From: Baylisascaris procyonis
Lineage: Eukaryota; Nematoda; Chromadorea; Rhabditida; Ascarididae
DNA: 64,000 bases
Reading direction: 5' to 3'
Assembly (NCBI GenBank): GCA_037389465.1
Contig: JAZARR010000179.1
Span: forward strand, 5,428,501 to 5,492,500
The position numbers and the translations under genes were made by a program. The notes below the pieces were generated by a model. The model did not search any database. It saw only the letters and a list, made by a program, of their open reading frames with translations, and was not told the origin of the DNA. This document shows, piece by piece, positions 35,343-48,700 of the stretch; the first letter of the stretch is position 1; every line of letters starts with the position of its first letter.

Positions 35343-36397
35343 GAGCGCAGTATAACTGTTTGGCGTCGATTGAATTGCTCGAGTGGCTATTATGAAAAAC
35401 CAAAAAGCATAGTAATCTTGAATATTCAACTGCAATCCACTTTTTGCGCTTATTTTTCAAGGCATAAACTAAGCTTTCAATTGAAATTTAAAGGATTCTA
35501 TTCATTTAAATGAAGCCATTTGTATTTCACTCAATTATTGCCCAGTTTTGCACAGCTGCGATAGCTTATAATGAAGTTTTTGAAAACATTCAACCTTTCA
35601 TTTGCAAGATAACTTTTTATGGTTGGTTATCAGTAATTACGAGTCAAGGCGTCCTACTGGTTTCACAAAAAAAGACATTTTAAGCTACTGGTGACAATAA
35701 ACGGAACCAACAGATACTGAGTAATAATAATAGAGTTATATGAACGAAGAGAAGTGTTCAAGGCTGCAACCGAATCGCTAAAGAAACGCACAACGCTCTC
35801 GTTAATCGTATCAGCGATACGACATCGGTATAGGGTGGTGGACGCAACGAAATGAATGACCGCAAAAGACTGAGACAACAGGTAACGAACGATATTGGTG
35901 AACAGGGGAGGGTGGAGCAAATTGTTGTTTTTGTTTCTATAGTGGTATTAAATAACGACCCGACAAAACGTTTACAGGTTGTTCCACTCTTTGTTACATT
36001 CAGATGACGTAGAATTTTTTTTTTTTTTTTTTTTTTGACAGCCACTAAGAGGCAGCCGATGGGGATTGCACAAGTTAAGTGCACAATTTATAGAGTCCAA
36101 CTATAGATCCGCGAGAATGAAATTAAAACAGCACTAAACGCCTAGCAAAACAAGATGAGAAATATGCAAGCCAAGTTGGCACAATATGTGCTTTATATTT
36201 AACTTATTTGACCAAGCAGTTTTATATATTGAGATTAAATAATAAATATGCAAAGTAATGTGCCCATAGGTTTTGTTAACTACGTCACTCAACGAAATTT
36301 CCCACAAAAAGAAATGTTTCTACTGGCTTTTGCGAACTTTTTCTCAGAAATGCGTTATGACAAGGTGTTTCTGCACATAAGAATAGATATATCCGTT
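35343..36397. other. Intergenic, nothing supported
   Basis: A GC-richer patch at 35755-35935 has overlapping minus-strand frames without recognised domains. A T-run of about 21 lies near 36017-36038. Confidence 0.35.
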
Positions 36398-36443
36398 CTC
36401 TGTCTGTCTGTCTGTCTGTCTACGTGTCTGTCTGTCTGTCTCT
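36398..36443. repeat. CTGT tetranucleotide microsatellite
   Basis: About ten CTGT units with one ACGT interruption. Confidence 0.9.
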
Positions 36444-39400
36444 CGTCTTCTAGTAGTTTCATCACGGAACCAGCGTGGCTGCAGTCAGGAATTTTAGTAG
36501 CCATAATGTAAAATATAACTGACGTCCCATTTCTTATTTCAAATGACTCAATTAACTTTGAAAGCAATTACAAATGTTTGGCACGCTAAAAAATTTGCAT
36601 ATATTTTATAAGTTTGAATTTTCATTATACACTTATCGAGTAATAGAGAAAAAGACTCATTCATGGTGGCATATTTGTATGAGCAATCGATTTATTTCAA
36701 ATATAAAGAAATTATTTAACACATTATTACCAGAGTATTAAATTGTTTAATTGAAAGTGGAATAAAAAGCACATATCGTGTTTTTTTTTAAATCGAACTA
36801 GCCTAGAATAAGAACTTAATGGCATGAAACTTGCGCAAACTTTTTGGGAATTTTTTTATTTTTATTTTTTTTTTTTTTTGGTAAGTTGCAAATAAAAAAT
36901 TGGCAAATTTTTTTACTTTTGAATTTTTGCATAGCGAATTTTTTTGTAATTTTTTTTCGATGAATTGCAAATAAAAAAATGGTAGATTTTTTCACCTTTA
37001 AATCTTTTCATTACGAATTTTTTCACACTCATTTCAATGCTAATCGATCAATATGAAAGGCAGTATGCAAATTGATCTATCAGATAAATCTCGTTGTTCC
37101 GCTTTCATTGACACTCAAGTTAAAATTAGCAGACAAAAATGCATAAATATATATAACTACCACAGCGAAGTCCTAATTCAAATCGTAGAGAGGTGTTCAT
37201 AAAATTTCAAGGCAGGTGAAAAGCTACAAATATTATTTTAATGTTATTTCTGCGCTTTAAGAAATCTACATTCAAAAAAAAAAAATATTGTTATAGAGTA
37301 TGAAAAAATGAGTTCATGAATTCAAAACTTCTTTTCTAATCAAAATTTTTCAAATTTCTAGTAAAAAAAAAATGAGACTCCAACATGTAAATATTTTCTT
37401 TTTAGAATTAGCCCATCAAACAGTAAATTTTCAATAATTCATTTAACGATGGACAAATCGCAAAGTATTGCGCCGAATTTTTTTTTCCACTTTTCTTAGA
37501 AATAAACAGTTTTTTTTTCTAAAATTTTTAACTCTATGTCAAACTTTAAAAGTGACAAAAAAATGCGAAAATTAAGAACCGGTACAGCATCCGATATAAT
37601 GAATTCACTTGTAAATTGTGCTTTGCCTATTTTCAATTGCGATTCACGGAGCGCATCATTATTGAATTTGAATGAACACTATAATTTAGTTTGAAAAATG
37701 CGATAAAAATGCGGAAACTACCCATTAGAATAGTAAAATATAAAATTTATTGACATCTCTTTAGCTTATTAGTAAAGCGCATTCGTTATATAATTATTTT
37801 CTAAAGTAAAAAGTGATTATTATTTGCAAAGAAAATGCGAATCGTCTCATATTAACTCCGCTGCCCAACGCATACGATAGTAGGCAAAAATTTACTCACT
37901 ATTGATCTAAATAAAGATTTATAGTTGGTAGTAATTTTTGAAGTGAAACTTTCTCCTTTTGGCATTTTTTTTTTGTTGTCGCCAAGAAAATCAACGTCGA
38001 ACGAATATCATGTACGATTCGTTGCTTAACTTCTTTTGTGGTATATATATGGTACAAAAAGCTACTGGAGAAGATTAAATGCAATATGTTGCATACGATC
38101 TCTTCTCAGCATCGCTTTTATTGGCCACAATGAAAAATACCAGAAGGAGAGGAATTTTCTTTCAAAGTTATCGCTAACTATAAATTCTTATTTAGATTAA
38201 TAGTGAATAAATTTTGAATAAATTTCTGCCTCCTATCGAATGCATTATGCAATAAGGCTAACAATATGGACCGATTCTTATTTTCTTTGCAAAATAGGAA
38301 TTACGTTCGATCTTCGAAGATAGTCAGGTAAAAAATAGGTTGGGTTAAAATTAAGCCAAAGCAATATCAAGAAATTCTCTATATCGCTGATCAACCGGGC
38401 ATTGTCAGCATTTTCCTCATTTCTACTCATTTTTAGTCGAACTTTGCGTCTAGATATACTAGAGATTATCATGTAAAATTGTATCGTTCATTCAAACACA
38501 TCAACGATATACTCGACGAATTGCATCGTAAATAGCAAAGTACAATTTCTTCTTCATATAAGCGTGAAGTTTACCGTAAAATTGAAAGTACAGTAACAAA
38601 CTTTATTCATTTGAAAGAATGCGGAAGAAATTTTCGGCGAGATGTTTTGTTATTTACTTATCGTTTAAATGATCTAATGTTTCCTTGTGTTTTATTATTA
38701 TAATAGTGTATGAATAAATATTATTTCCCGCTTAAAACGCCCAAGGCGTTTTTCAACAAAAATATTGATTTATAATTTTCTAATTGATACGGATCGAAGA
38801 AAGAACTATTTGCTCTTCCAAAATAAGCTAGATTTTAGTGAGATATTAGGGCAAACCGTTTTAGGAAACTCATTGAAACGCCTGGAACATTTGAATAATA
38901 GCAGACAATTTGATCGCCCACTTACGGTCGACTTTAATTATCGGTTTATAGGTAATCGCTCATTTACACAATTAATCGATAGATTTTGATCACCGTAGTG
39001 CTGAGTAGATAACAATTGGTTCGATTCAAGAAATCGTAGCACATTTTCTGCTTTTGTGTTATTTGGTATATAACAAAAAGATGTGTTAAAATAACACATT
39101 TCGACGTTTAGGCTTGATACTTGCTGCAGCAAGAACTTGATTGAATAGTTCAATTGCATTAATGACTACGATGTAGTTTCTTGCAAATGCCTACCATGTA
39201 GTTTCGACATTAATTAGTGCCATTGGAGTAACTTGTTTTTCCAATCAAACTCGTTCAGAAATAATACAAAAGGCCAAAAATCAAGGAAAAAAAATCAAGG
39301 ACATTTCATCTTTGCTAAGAAAATATATGAGCAGAGTTAACATCAAGCAAATAAAGATTGATGATATTCACGTCAATATAGATTTGATGCGTCCTTCTAA

Positions 39401-40680
39401 GAAGTAAAACGTGCAAGTGGAAAAGAATTTAAAAAAAAAAAAACAACTGTAAAACTGCTCTAATTCATGTACTAAAAATTTCTTATATTGCTTTTTAGAA
39501 GATGATTATAATCGATGTGCTGAATTGATTTCTCTTCTATAAACATTTGAACTATGCAATTGAATAATCGAACTGCCTTCTAGCTTACATAAATTTTATG
39601 GGTAACCTTATTTGTTGGACCTTTACGTACGAATTTAGTGAACTGGAAAAAAAGGCTCAATGTTTAGTTTTTCCGCTTCAATCAAAAAACAAAACCCAAT
39701 TTTCTCATTCTAATTTCATAGATTAGAAGATGAAATTTCCAAAAAAACAGCCTTTTTTTACAACGTTATCAGTTAAGATGTGTGGAATTCCGATAGTTTT
39801 ATATAAGAAAAACAACAAGAAGACAAAGGAATAGAGTAGAAAGACATTTGGCTAGTCGTGAGGCTTCGGCTCCAGCTTATGTTTTTAGCTAAAGTTGTAA
39901 TATTTATGTTACTTGAATTATAAAATGAATAATTTCTGGCAAATTAGTTTCGCTATCAATTTTTGTCACTATGATATCACAGGAAAGCGGTCGACAACCT
40001 GATCACAACAGCATAAACATACTTACATTTTTCTTGGATTGAAAGAAATTAACGACGTCATGAATCACACTATTCACCTAAATCATTTTTCGATGAATTT
40101 TTTCGACATATTATGCTGCATAATTTCTTCAAATGAGAAAGGAAAGAGAGCTGAAAAAAAGAAAAAATGGAAATACTAAAACATGATCGCAGCGCTTACT
40201 TCGTCATAAAAATTGCTGCAATATTGTAAGAAATTAGTAGAACAGTGTTCAGTCACACTTGTCTCGTTCTGGATAAGTGCGCATTTATTACGGGGGATGG
40301 GTGGGAGGGGGGAATGAAATAAGCTTGGCCAGTGTAGCTTTCAATAAGGCGCTCGCAGGCTATTGTACCTAACGAAAATCTGCGCATACCAAGTCAATCT
40401 TTCCTGAAATATTGGTGCAACTATTCTCGGTTGGATCGGCATAAAACGCGCATTTTTTAAATTCTTAGCCCCTCTAACCGATTAGCCCCTCTTGTTGGTG
40501 CTTTGTGCTGCATTATCTCTCTATTTTTCTTGAAAAAACTTGCAGCGATCCATCGGAAAATCTTCGCGGATTTGCAGTCCCCAATTTTAGCCATTAGTGA
40601 GCTATCGAAACCGAGTTATCCATGCATGCTTAGAATAGGCTCCAAAATATACTCACGAAATGCCTGTTAAGACGCACCTA
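36444..40680. other. AT-rich intergenic, nothing firmly supported
   Basis: Open frames at 38278-38472 (minus) and 38765-38989 (plus) have protein-like composition but no splice context, paralogue or domain. A short hairpin AAACGCC-CAA-GGCGTTT lies near 38735. I assign no gene. Confidence 0.35.
39082..39098. repeat. 17-bp near-palindrome, second copy (inverse)
   Basis: TGTGTTAAAATAACACA is the exact reverse complement of the word at 32398-32414, and both are followed by TTTC. Confidence 0.6.
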
Positions 40681-42440
40681 TATTATTCCATTTCAATTCG
40701 TCCCATCCCATTCCATTCGATTCCATTCGATTTTATTCGATTTCAAAGAGTTCCATTCCATTCGATTCATTCGATTCGATCCCACCCCACTTGATTCCGG
40801 TGAATTCCATTCCATTCGAATTCGGTACACTAAATTCCATACCGTTGCACTCTATTTCCTTTTGTTTTCGGTTTCATCCAATTCCATCTAGTTTTAATTA
40901 ATCCCATTTCATACCAACTAATTCTATTCCCTTCGATTCCAATCAAGTTCATTCCATTCTATTCGATTCCAGTCATTGACCCAGATGGACCAGATAGAAT
41001 CAATGCTAATCCAATTAAACACAATCGAATCCACTCGAGTCAGATCCAACCAAATCGAGTCCTATGCAACGAAATCGAATCGAATCAATTCCGTTAAGCA
41101 AGTCGTATCCAATGGAATATAACAGAAGAGAATCGCCACTCAAGTGAAATTCATTCCGATCTAGCTGAATTCAGTTAAGCCGATTCGAATACAATTGAAT
41201 GTAATCATCAATCATGTCAAGTCCAGTAGAAAGTTGAATCGAACCGAATCGAATCTAGTCTAATTTGGTTTTAGGGAATCGAGTCCAACAAATCTAGTCA
41301 TATTAAATCTAATCCAATCAAGCTAAATCCCCTCGAGCGCGGACGAATATAGTCGACAACGAACCGAACCTCATAGAATCTAAAAGTCGAATGCAGTTCA
41401 AAAGGATCGAACCGAATCCAAACAGGCTAGTTCCTCAACCAACCTAGCCGAATCGAATCGAATTCACTTCATTCCGATCCAATCCATTCCAACTCAGCTT
41501 AGTGAAGTCTAGAGCAATTGAGCTGAAGAGAATCGAATCGACTCGATCCGCTAATTGAATCCAATCCAATCCAATTCAATTCGATGCAGCTGAATCTAAC
41601 TGAAATGGATACACTCGAATTGATTCCGATTGAGTTAGATTGAATCCAGCTGAATCCATCTAGAACGAGCTGAACCCAATCAAATCTAAAAGAATTTGAT
41701 TCACTTGATTCGCCGACATAGCTGAGTCAACTCCAGTAGAACTAATCGAATCTAGCCAAGTTAAATTAAACTGCATCAATTTTATTCAGATCGAAACAAG
41801 CCAAATTTAATTAAATCAAATCATATATCGGAGCGAACTGAATGCAATTGAGCCGAATCGACTGGAGTCGAATTTAATTAAAGCGAGCGGTGTGAAATGA
41901 AATGAAATGAAACGAAACGAGATGAAATTGAAGCGAGCCAAATCTAGCCGACTCTGCACTATTTCAGTTGAATTGAAAGGAAAGAGTAAAATCAAATCGA
42001 ACTTAATAAGGTTCAGAAAATTCAAGCCGAATTCAATCAAATCACGTCGAAGAAAGTTGACCTGAGTCGAATCAGATTGAATCAAATTTGATGTAATGGA
42101 GTCTAACCAAACCGAGTCGAAAAGAATTCAGTCAAACCTAGACGGATCTAATCCAAGCAAACCCAAATGAATCAAGTGAGCTGGATTCGATTCGATTCAA
42201 TTTCATTCTACTTTATTCAATTGATTCAATTCATTTTCCATTTCATTTCATTTTCCATTCTACTACATTCGCCATTTCAACATATTTCCACTCATATTTC
42301 ACCATTCATTCTAATCAATTAAGCATTCCATTCCATTTTCCATTCCGCTACTTTTTTGCATTCCATTTCATTTTCCATTCCCTTCTGTTTTCTATTTCAT
42401 TTTCCGTTACATTTTTCTATTTTGTTCAATTTTTCATTTC
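40681..42440. repeat. Degenerate GATTC/GAATC satellite with two strand switches
   Basis: About 1.75 kb built from five-base words. From about 40690 to 40985 the top strand carries CATTC and GATTC words; from about 40986 to 42185 it carries the complementary GAATC and AATCG words; from about 42186 to 42440 the first orientation returns (CCATTTCATT). The 89-codon minus frame at 41816-42085 is written by the repeat and is not a gene. Confidence 0.85.
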
Positions 42441-42460
42441 ACTTCTTATTACATTAACAG

Positions 42461-42776
42461 TTGCTTATGATTTCGCGTATAGTAATAGAAAAGATTAGGC
42501 AACCATGCAACAATTATATCTCAAATGAACAATGGCAATTAGGGGGGAGCTACTTTCCTCCACTAGCAATCCTATTATATCGTGATTTAATGGAAACGAT
42601 GCAAATGATAAGCATTCAGGCAAAGGAGTTTTCTAATCAAGAAATCGAGCTTTATCATTTAACTATCTTAGGTGGGGCATGGACTATGTGTAAAAGCGGA
42701 GGATGAATGTGGGAGGTTGTTGAGCCAGGTGATCTTGAACGTACGAACAACTACTTTCGAGATAATGGAGTTCTAT
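42461..42776 (+). pseudogene. Orphan protein-like frame with one in-frame TGA
   Basis: After a strong acceptor (CTTCTTATTACATTAACAG) at the edge of the satellite, 105 codons read through with a single TGA at 42704-42706. Included are RDLMETMQMISIQAKEFSNQ and, after the stop, MWEVVEPGDLERTNNYFRD. A possible donor GTGGGG within the frame could remove the stop if this is a real exon. The stretch with EFSNQEIELYHL faintly recalls the middle of a nuclear-receptor ligand-binding domain, but that is not secure. No neighbouring exons were found. Confidence 0.25.
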
Positions 42777-45700
42777 AAATCTAATCAATAATGTATTTAC
42801 CCAACTACAGATGCTCACAAATAGTAGAAATAACTTCCACTAAAATAGATGTTTTTTCATTAATTCGTTGAAAAATTAGTGAAAAATTGCAGCAATAAAG
42901 AGATAAAGAGACGCATAAAAATAGACTCTGAATTATCTTTTGAAGAAGAAATTAGCCAAAATATTTGAATGATAAGAGGGGTAAAAGCAATTTTTTAAGA
43001 GCTCAAAGCTATACAGTTGAGTACTATACAAAAATTTGTTGAATAGTATTAAAAAAAACTTATGTGTTGAGATATAAATAACGTAATGCATAAAAATATA
43101 AAATAACGCAAAAATTGTATAAAAGGATAGCACACGTTCGCCGCAAACTATCACTTCGAAGTATTGTTTGACGACGGTCAAAAAGTAGATATGTCTTAAT
43201 GATGCGGATGACCAACAACAATCTTTTGATCCCGATTTGAAATAAGAAAGCGTTAAATTGAGATATTATTATTTAGTGATAATTAAATTATTAATATTTA
43301 AACGGTAGTAATGAAATTAAATGAAATTAGACAAGTAATAATAATTAAAATCTCAATGATCGTCTGTAACTCATTGTATTGTTTAGCAGAAAATAGTGTA
43401 TTTTTCCATACAAGTTGGACGTGAAAGAAATGATATAGAGAAGTGCTAGAGAGGAATATGAGCACTAAAAGAAATTGACATGGTAACAGTGCGAAGAGCC
43501 TTTTTTTTTTTTTTAAATTTAATGCAAAAGTTTTGCCGATATCTATGAACTCACGGATTATATCTGTGACTCTATGAAAATGGATTGCTCGCCCAACGAT
43601 GATCATGCAATTCGCGTGCATTCGTCAATTATTGTGGAGTGAATCAGAGCATGACGGTTTAGATTGTTCATTTTCAAATATCAAATGACCTATTTTTCAA
43701 TGATAAATATGTAATAAGTGAGATGCAAGTATAGATTATGGTGATTTTATTGCTAAAATATTACTGTTGATTTATACTGCAAAAGGTGTCGAATTATATT
43801 GCAAAGTTTTACTAATCATATTCCAATACGATATAATTGTTGATTCACTAACGAAGTTGTTTATCAATGTCTTAAGCTGATTTCTCGAAGGCAAAAACTG
43901 ATTATTGTCGATAAGCTGATTATTGCAGAACATTTAGACAGAAAAGCTATTTGCTTCTATAAGATACGATCGTTTTCTTCCTACACCCACCCCACCTCCC
44001 CCCTTCTGCTGACTTTTCATGTTTTTGGCTGCGAAAAAATGTCGTTTGCCGGAAATGCAGTCTTATATATAGGTGATATGCAAGTTATTTTCAATTTAAA
44101 GAGTAAGAAACAACAAGAAACAACAAGAGAAATAATGTTTGATCACTGTTGCAGGAAAAGTAATTCGTAGAAATTTTTGCTAACAAATTCTATTGATTTA
44201 CCGTAATTTTTAAACTACAGTAATATAATTTAGTTCCTTGAGAATTTTGAAAGCTTTATTTTCTTATGCTTGATTATCTTGAAAGTTTCTTAAGCTATAT
44301 TATTACTATAGAACACTAAAACTTCATCAATTAATCAGTTATATCATCTATCGTTTAGAAATTTACATGAGTTATACTATATTTTAATTTTTCGCAAATA
44401 AAAGTTTCCTGAGGTGTGCTATATTCTATTTCACTAATCCAGAAAATACATCAACTATATTCTTCTACAGTGTGATAAAATATATGTAAAGTTTTAGGCG
44501 GAAGTTATTAGTATTGTTGCGAAGAATATTGCGCATAACAGATTTTTATTCACCGATATCGGAACGGATCCGAGAAAGGGAAATGACGCCAGAGAAGCTG
44601 AGATGGTAAATTATGTGGCTTGAAGCATTTTGATTATCTCTGCTTGAAGAAATACATCAAAAGTAATGAGTATAATGTTTGATTAATGAAGCCATTCAAA
44701 TATTTATCGGCCATTATTGCTGCTGTTGCATTGAAGAGACGTTTACTTTTCATGAATTCCAATAGAGCTAATATTGAAATGGAGATAGTTGGTACTTCGA
44801 GTTTACTCTCATTCCAGAATTCAACCAGTAGTTGAGTCGACGTTGTTTCATTTTTTTTATCATTTTTGAGCAAAAAAAAAAAGAAATTTATGGACACTAT
44901 GCTCCTTTCGCATCTCTGTAGCTCACTGAGTGGAACTCAACAAAGGTGTTACTACAATCACCTCACGTAACACTCGTAAGTTCAATCCTATTCATTTCTA
45001 AATAGTTGGCGAGCAACTACATCAACTCATGTACGACACCACATTTGACGTAAATACGACCTTTAGACATCAGATGCATAAGCTATTTCAAATGAGTTAC
45101 GTTCTGGTGCAATGATACGTTAAGGCTGCAACTTTGCAGAAAATGAATCGCTATTCTTTTGCAGTTCTTGAGAGAGAAATCAAGCGTTTTCCAACCCTTC
45201 TAACTGTGGGAGCTCGAGCTGGCATCTCCACTGCAAATGACCCCCTCAGACTCCATCTCCCTCCAAGCCGATCTCGTCGCGAAAACCTCTCCATCCTCGC
45301 TGGGGAAATGTGTTACCAAATCGTATAGCGAACGAACCCTCCGGTGCTGATGCCTCCATGGAATCCTCGCCCACGCGAGTCCCTTTCCTCATGCTATTTT
45401 GCGCTATGCTCGCATGAATTTACTGCTTCATATGGCATCAATGAACATGAAGCCATTGTAGTTTTAAAAAAGGTAATGAATCTGTAAAGAGTGCTCAACT
45501 TTTGCAAATTCTACGAGTTTTTACACAAGTATTTGTCCATTTGTGGCTAGTTTCTCGATGCGTGGCTAAAAAAGGGCACTTGATATGGTCATTGCATTGT
45601 AATTTGTCATAATTGGTCGAAATGCAAAAATGCATATTATCGCATTTACTCTGTTGCACTTTTCTAGCTGTTGCAATTTTAGCCAGGTGAATTAATCTGC

Positions 45701-48700
45701 AAATTAAAACTGTTGAATGGACACATAGATATATAAACGCAAACATATATACCGATATATAGAAATGATTTCACCATAATGGTTACTTTGAATATTTTTT
45801 TGCCGATAATGATGCATAATTGTTTTGCAAAGATTTGGAGCGTTGAATATGAAAGCCATTTCTGTTAGTGCTTTGATTATTCTAAAGTTTTGTCGAGCGC
45901 TTTTTTCCCCACAAAATTTCCGTGTTTTCCATTTAAAGAAAACATTATAACTTCATTCTGGATTGCCTGGCTTTCATGGAAGATTGATATCAGGAGAGAA
46001 TATCCGCGATGCATCATAGCTGAAGGACCGGAAATTTTGAGACTTCTGCTGAGGAGTTAGAGAGAAGATGAGGAACGGCGTGTACCACGTAGCGGACGTT
46101 GTATTCCTACTGCGGAGTCAACAGTACGATGAAGCCTACTGTGTTCTACTTTCAGGCTCCTTTTTTTGGAACTTTCCCCAGGTCGAATTTTTTAACGAAT
46201 TTAACTTGGAACTTCCTCTCTCATTCAACGTCATCAGTTGACAATTACTTGCCGCTGCTTGCAATGTCTAGGAGAGAATTTTTCGCGCATATGTGCAGCG
46301 AAAACAGGTTTATATCTAATCAATTAGAGCTTAAAGTATTTCTCTACAAGATAAGTACAGGTGAGGCAATCATTTTCGATCCGAAAGATGCCCATTGAGA
46401 GTTTATGAAAAATGTAGATGATCGATCATAAGAGTAGAGTGCGAACATCTGCGATCATAAATCAAATACGATAGATGATGTCACACTCAACGACCACATC
46501 ACTGAGACCATTCGATGGACTAAAAAGGTCGAATTGCATATCAAACTATAGAGATTGTAGCCTCTAATTTTGGAGACTACAAAATAAAAACCTTCTCGTC
46601 CAGGGATTAGGTATCTATAACCGCCTAGTCGATGTTCAAATTTCGTAACAAATACCACAAATGAAACATTGAAACATCCAACTATTTGCACAATTGTGTA
46701 ATCATTCACTTTCGTTGTATTCATTATTTATTCATTCCTACTTTATGAAGATTGTAAAGGTATCTTTATGATTCTGTAAAGGCATATAAAGGTATTTATA
46801 AAAATATCTATAATTGAGCTTCCATTGACTTGTAAATAATTCATTACTATTGTTTCTGAATTTATTTAATAAATCCCATTTATCTTAATATTTCATTTGC
46901 ATAATAGAAGTATCAATTGAAATTTATAGCGATGTGATTTTTAATGTTGATTTTCAGCAATGTGTAAGATGTACTTAGTAAAGGTAACTGTTTTATAGAG
47001 GTTACTATTGTTTATTATTCAAGTAGAATTTCCGGTAATAAATGTCTAGTGCAAGTTCTATACCAGATATTTATTATTGTTTCCTTATTTTATCAATCAA
47101 TTGTCTCGTTCCACTATTTTTCTCAGTTCCGCTTTGCACCTCAAACGTTACATTCCATCGTTATAGTAATATATTGCAGTGTAAAAAAAAAGCACAACAA
47201 ATCAATTCCTTCATTTTTATGCTGCATTATTTTGCATTAAATAATAAAACTTTAAATAATATTTCGATGATAAATTATTTTAAAAAAAAAAAGATAATCG
47301 AAATGTAAGCGAATATTTATAAAGAAAACGCTTTGGACATTTTTATCGATAAATAAACGAGCAAATTTTTAGTGCTTTGAATAAAATCGCAAAATCCCTC
47401 AAAAAAGCATTTTTTTTTGGATTTTAAATTTTCACTGAAATTAGGCAATCGAAAAAATCCTATGATATTTTTCCATAATTGCAAAGTAATAAATTTTTTC
47501 AATTTTTTCTGCTGGAATTTTCAATGAAAATATCAATCCTATCGAACATTTTCAATAGAATTTTCACAATAAGTATCCCAAGAGTGATCAAAATTGATTT
47601 TTTTTTTAATATAATGTCTTTAATATTGATCATTATAGTTAATTTTTTGCAGAAATTTTTGAAAATGTTCACTTCGAATGAATTTTGAGTTGAAATTTTT
47701 TTTTTTGGAAAAAAACTGCATATTTTTAAAAATCCTTTTTTAAATGTCATATTTAATGAATTGCCAAGAATATGTTCTTTTTCCTCGCGAATTTTTTGCA
47801 AGAATTTATTATAACAGATGAGTGAAAAGAATTTTTTTTTTTTTAACGTGAAGTAGGGAATTTTTCGAATTTTTATGCGCATAAAAAAAGACCCATCATT
47901 AAGAATTGTTTGACGATATTATTGATTTGAGCTGAAGCTTATAGTCATCATGTATTGATTCCATCATTTTATACTCAAAAAAAAAAAATTTTTTTTTTGT
48001 TTTTTTTTTGAACTCTTGCTTATGATTCAGTGCAACAACAACGCCACTAAATTTAACTTTAAATTTTTTTAAAACTTCATTATTTAACGATCTAATTTTA
48101 TTGATTTAAACTGATTAGTTAGAAAAACGATTTATTCACATAAATATGAATAAAAAAAAAGGAAAACAAAACGATTATATCTCAATAAAATACGGAATGC
48201 AATGAACTCAATGGAATATAATGAAACACATATGCAACATTTATACATCATAATCACATTCAATATTAAAATTAAAAAAGATAATCATCTCTACTAGTAG
48301 AAATACAAATTGCAATTTCTATAGTGAAATAAGAAAGCTATTGATGTGTTCATATGAAGCACATATCGTCTAACACCCCTTTTTTTGTAGATGTCCATAA
48401 GCTCAATAATCTCGCTGAAAAGTATAATTTTCGCGGAATGAAGGAGTATTTTATATAGATGTTGGGTAGGCTTCCGGCTCTGAATTGCAACGGTGTTTTC
48501 CATAGGGTGAAAAGCAGAAAAGAAAACCTGAAATCTCTAATCCCATAAAATACCTCCCAAATATTAAATAAAAGCCTCTTAGTTCGAGATGAATAAACGT
48601 GATAAGAAGCTGTTTCGATAGTTTAGCACGATACCAAAACATGGGAAATAACCTATTCACAGCAAAAAATTTTGAAAGATTCATTACAGCTAGGGGTTTT

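Noticed and set aside
35096..35513. Overlapping plus and minus frames of 64-106 codons
   Set aside because: They are produced by the TG/TATG-rich tract, with both strands open at once and low complexity.
41816..42085. 89-codon minus-strand open frame
   Set aside because: It lies entirely inside the five-base satellite, and its FNFISFRFISFHF-type sequence is the repeat being translated.
44934..45000. tRNA-like phrases (GTAGCTCACTGAGTGG and GTTCAATCC)
   Set aside because: The arms do not pair into a cloverleaf and the spacing between A-box-like and B-box-like words is wrong.
47499..47882. 127-codon minus-strand frame
   Set aside because: It is dominated by K, I and F from A/T runs and overlaps a plus-strand frame, with no domain or splice context.
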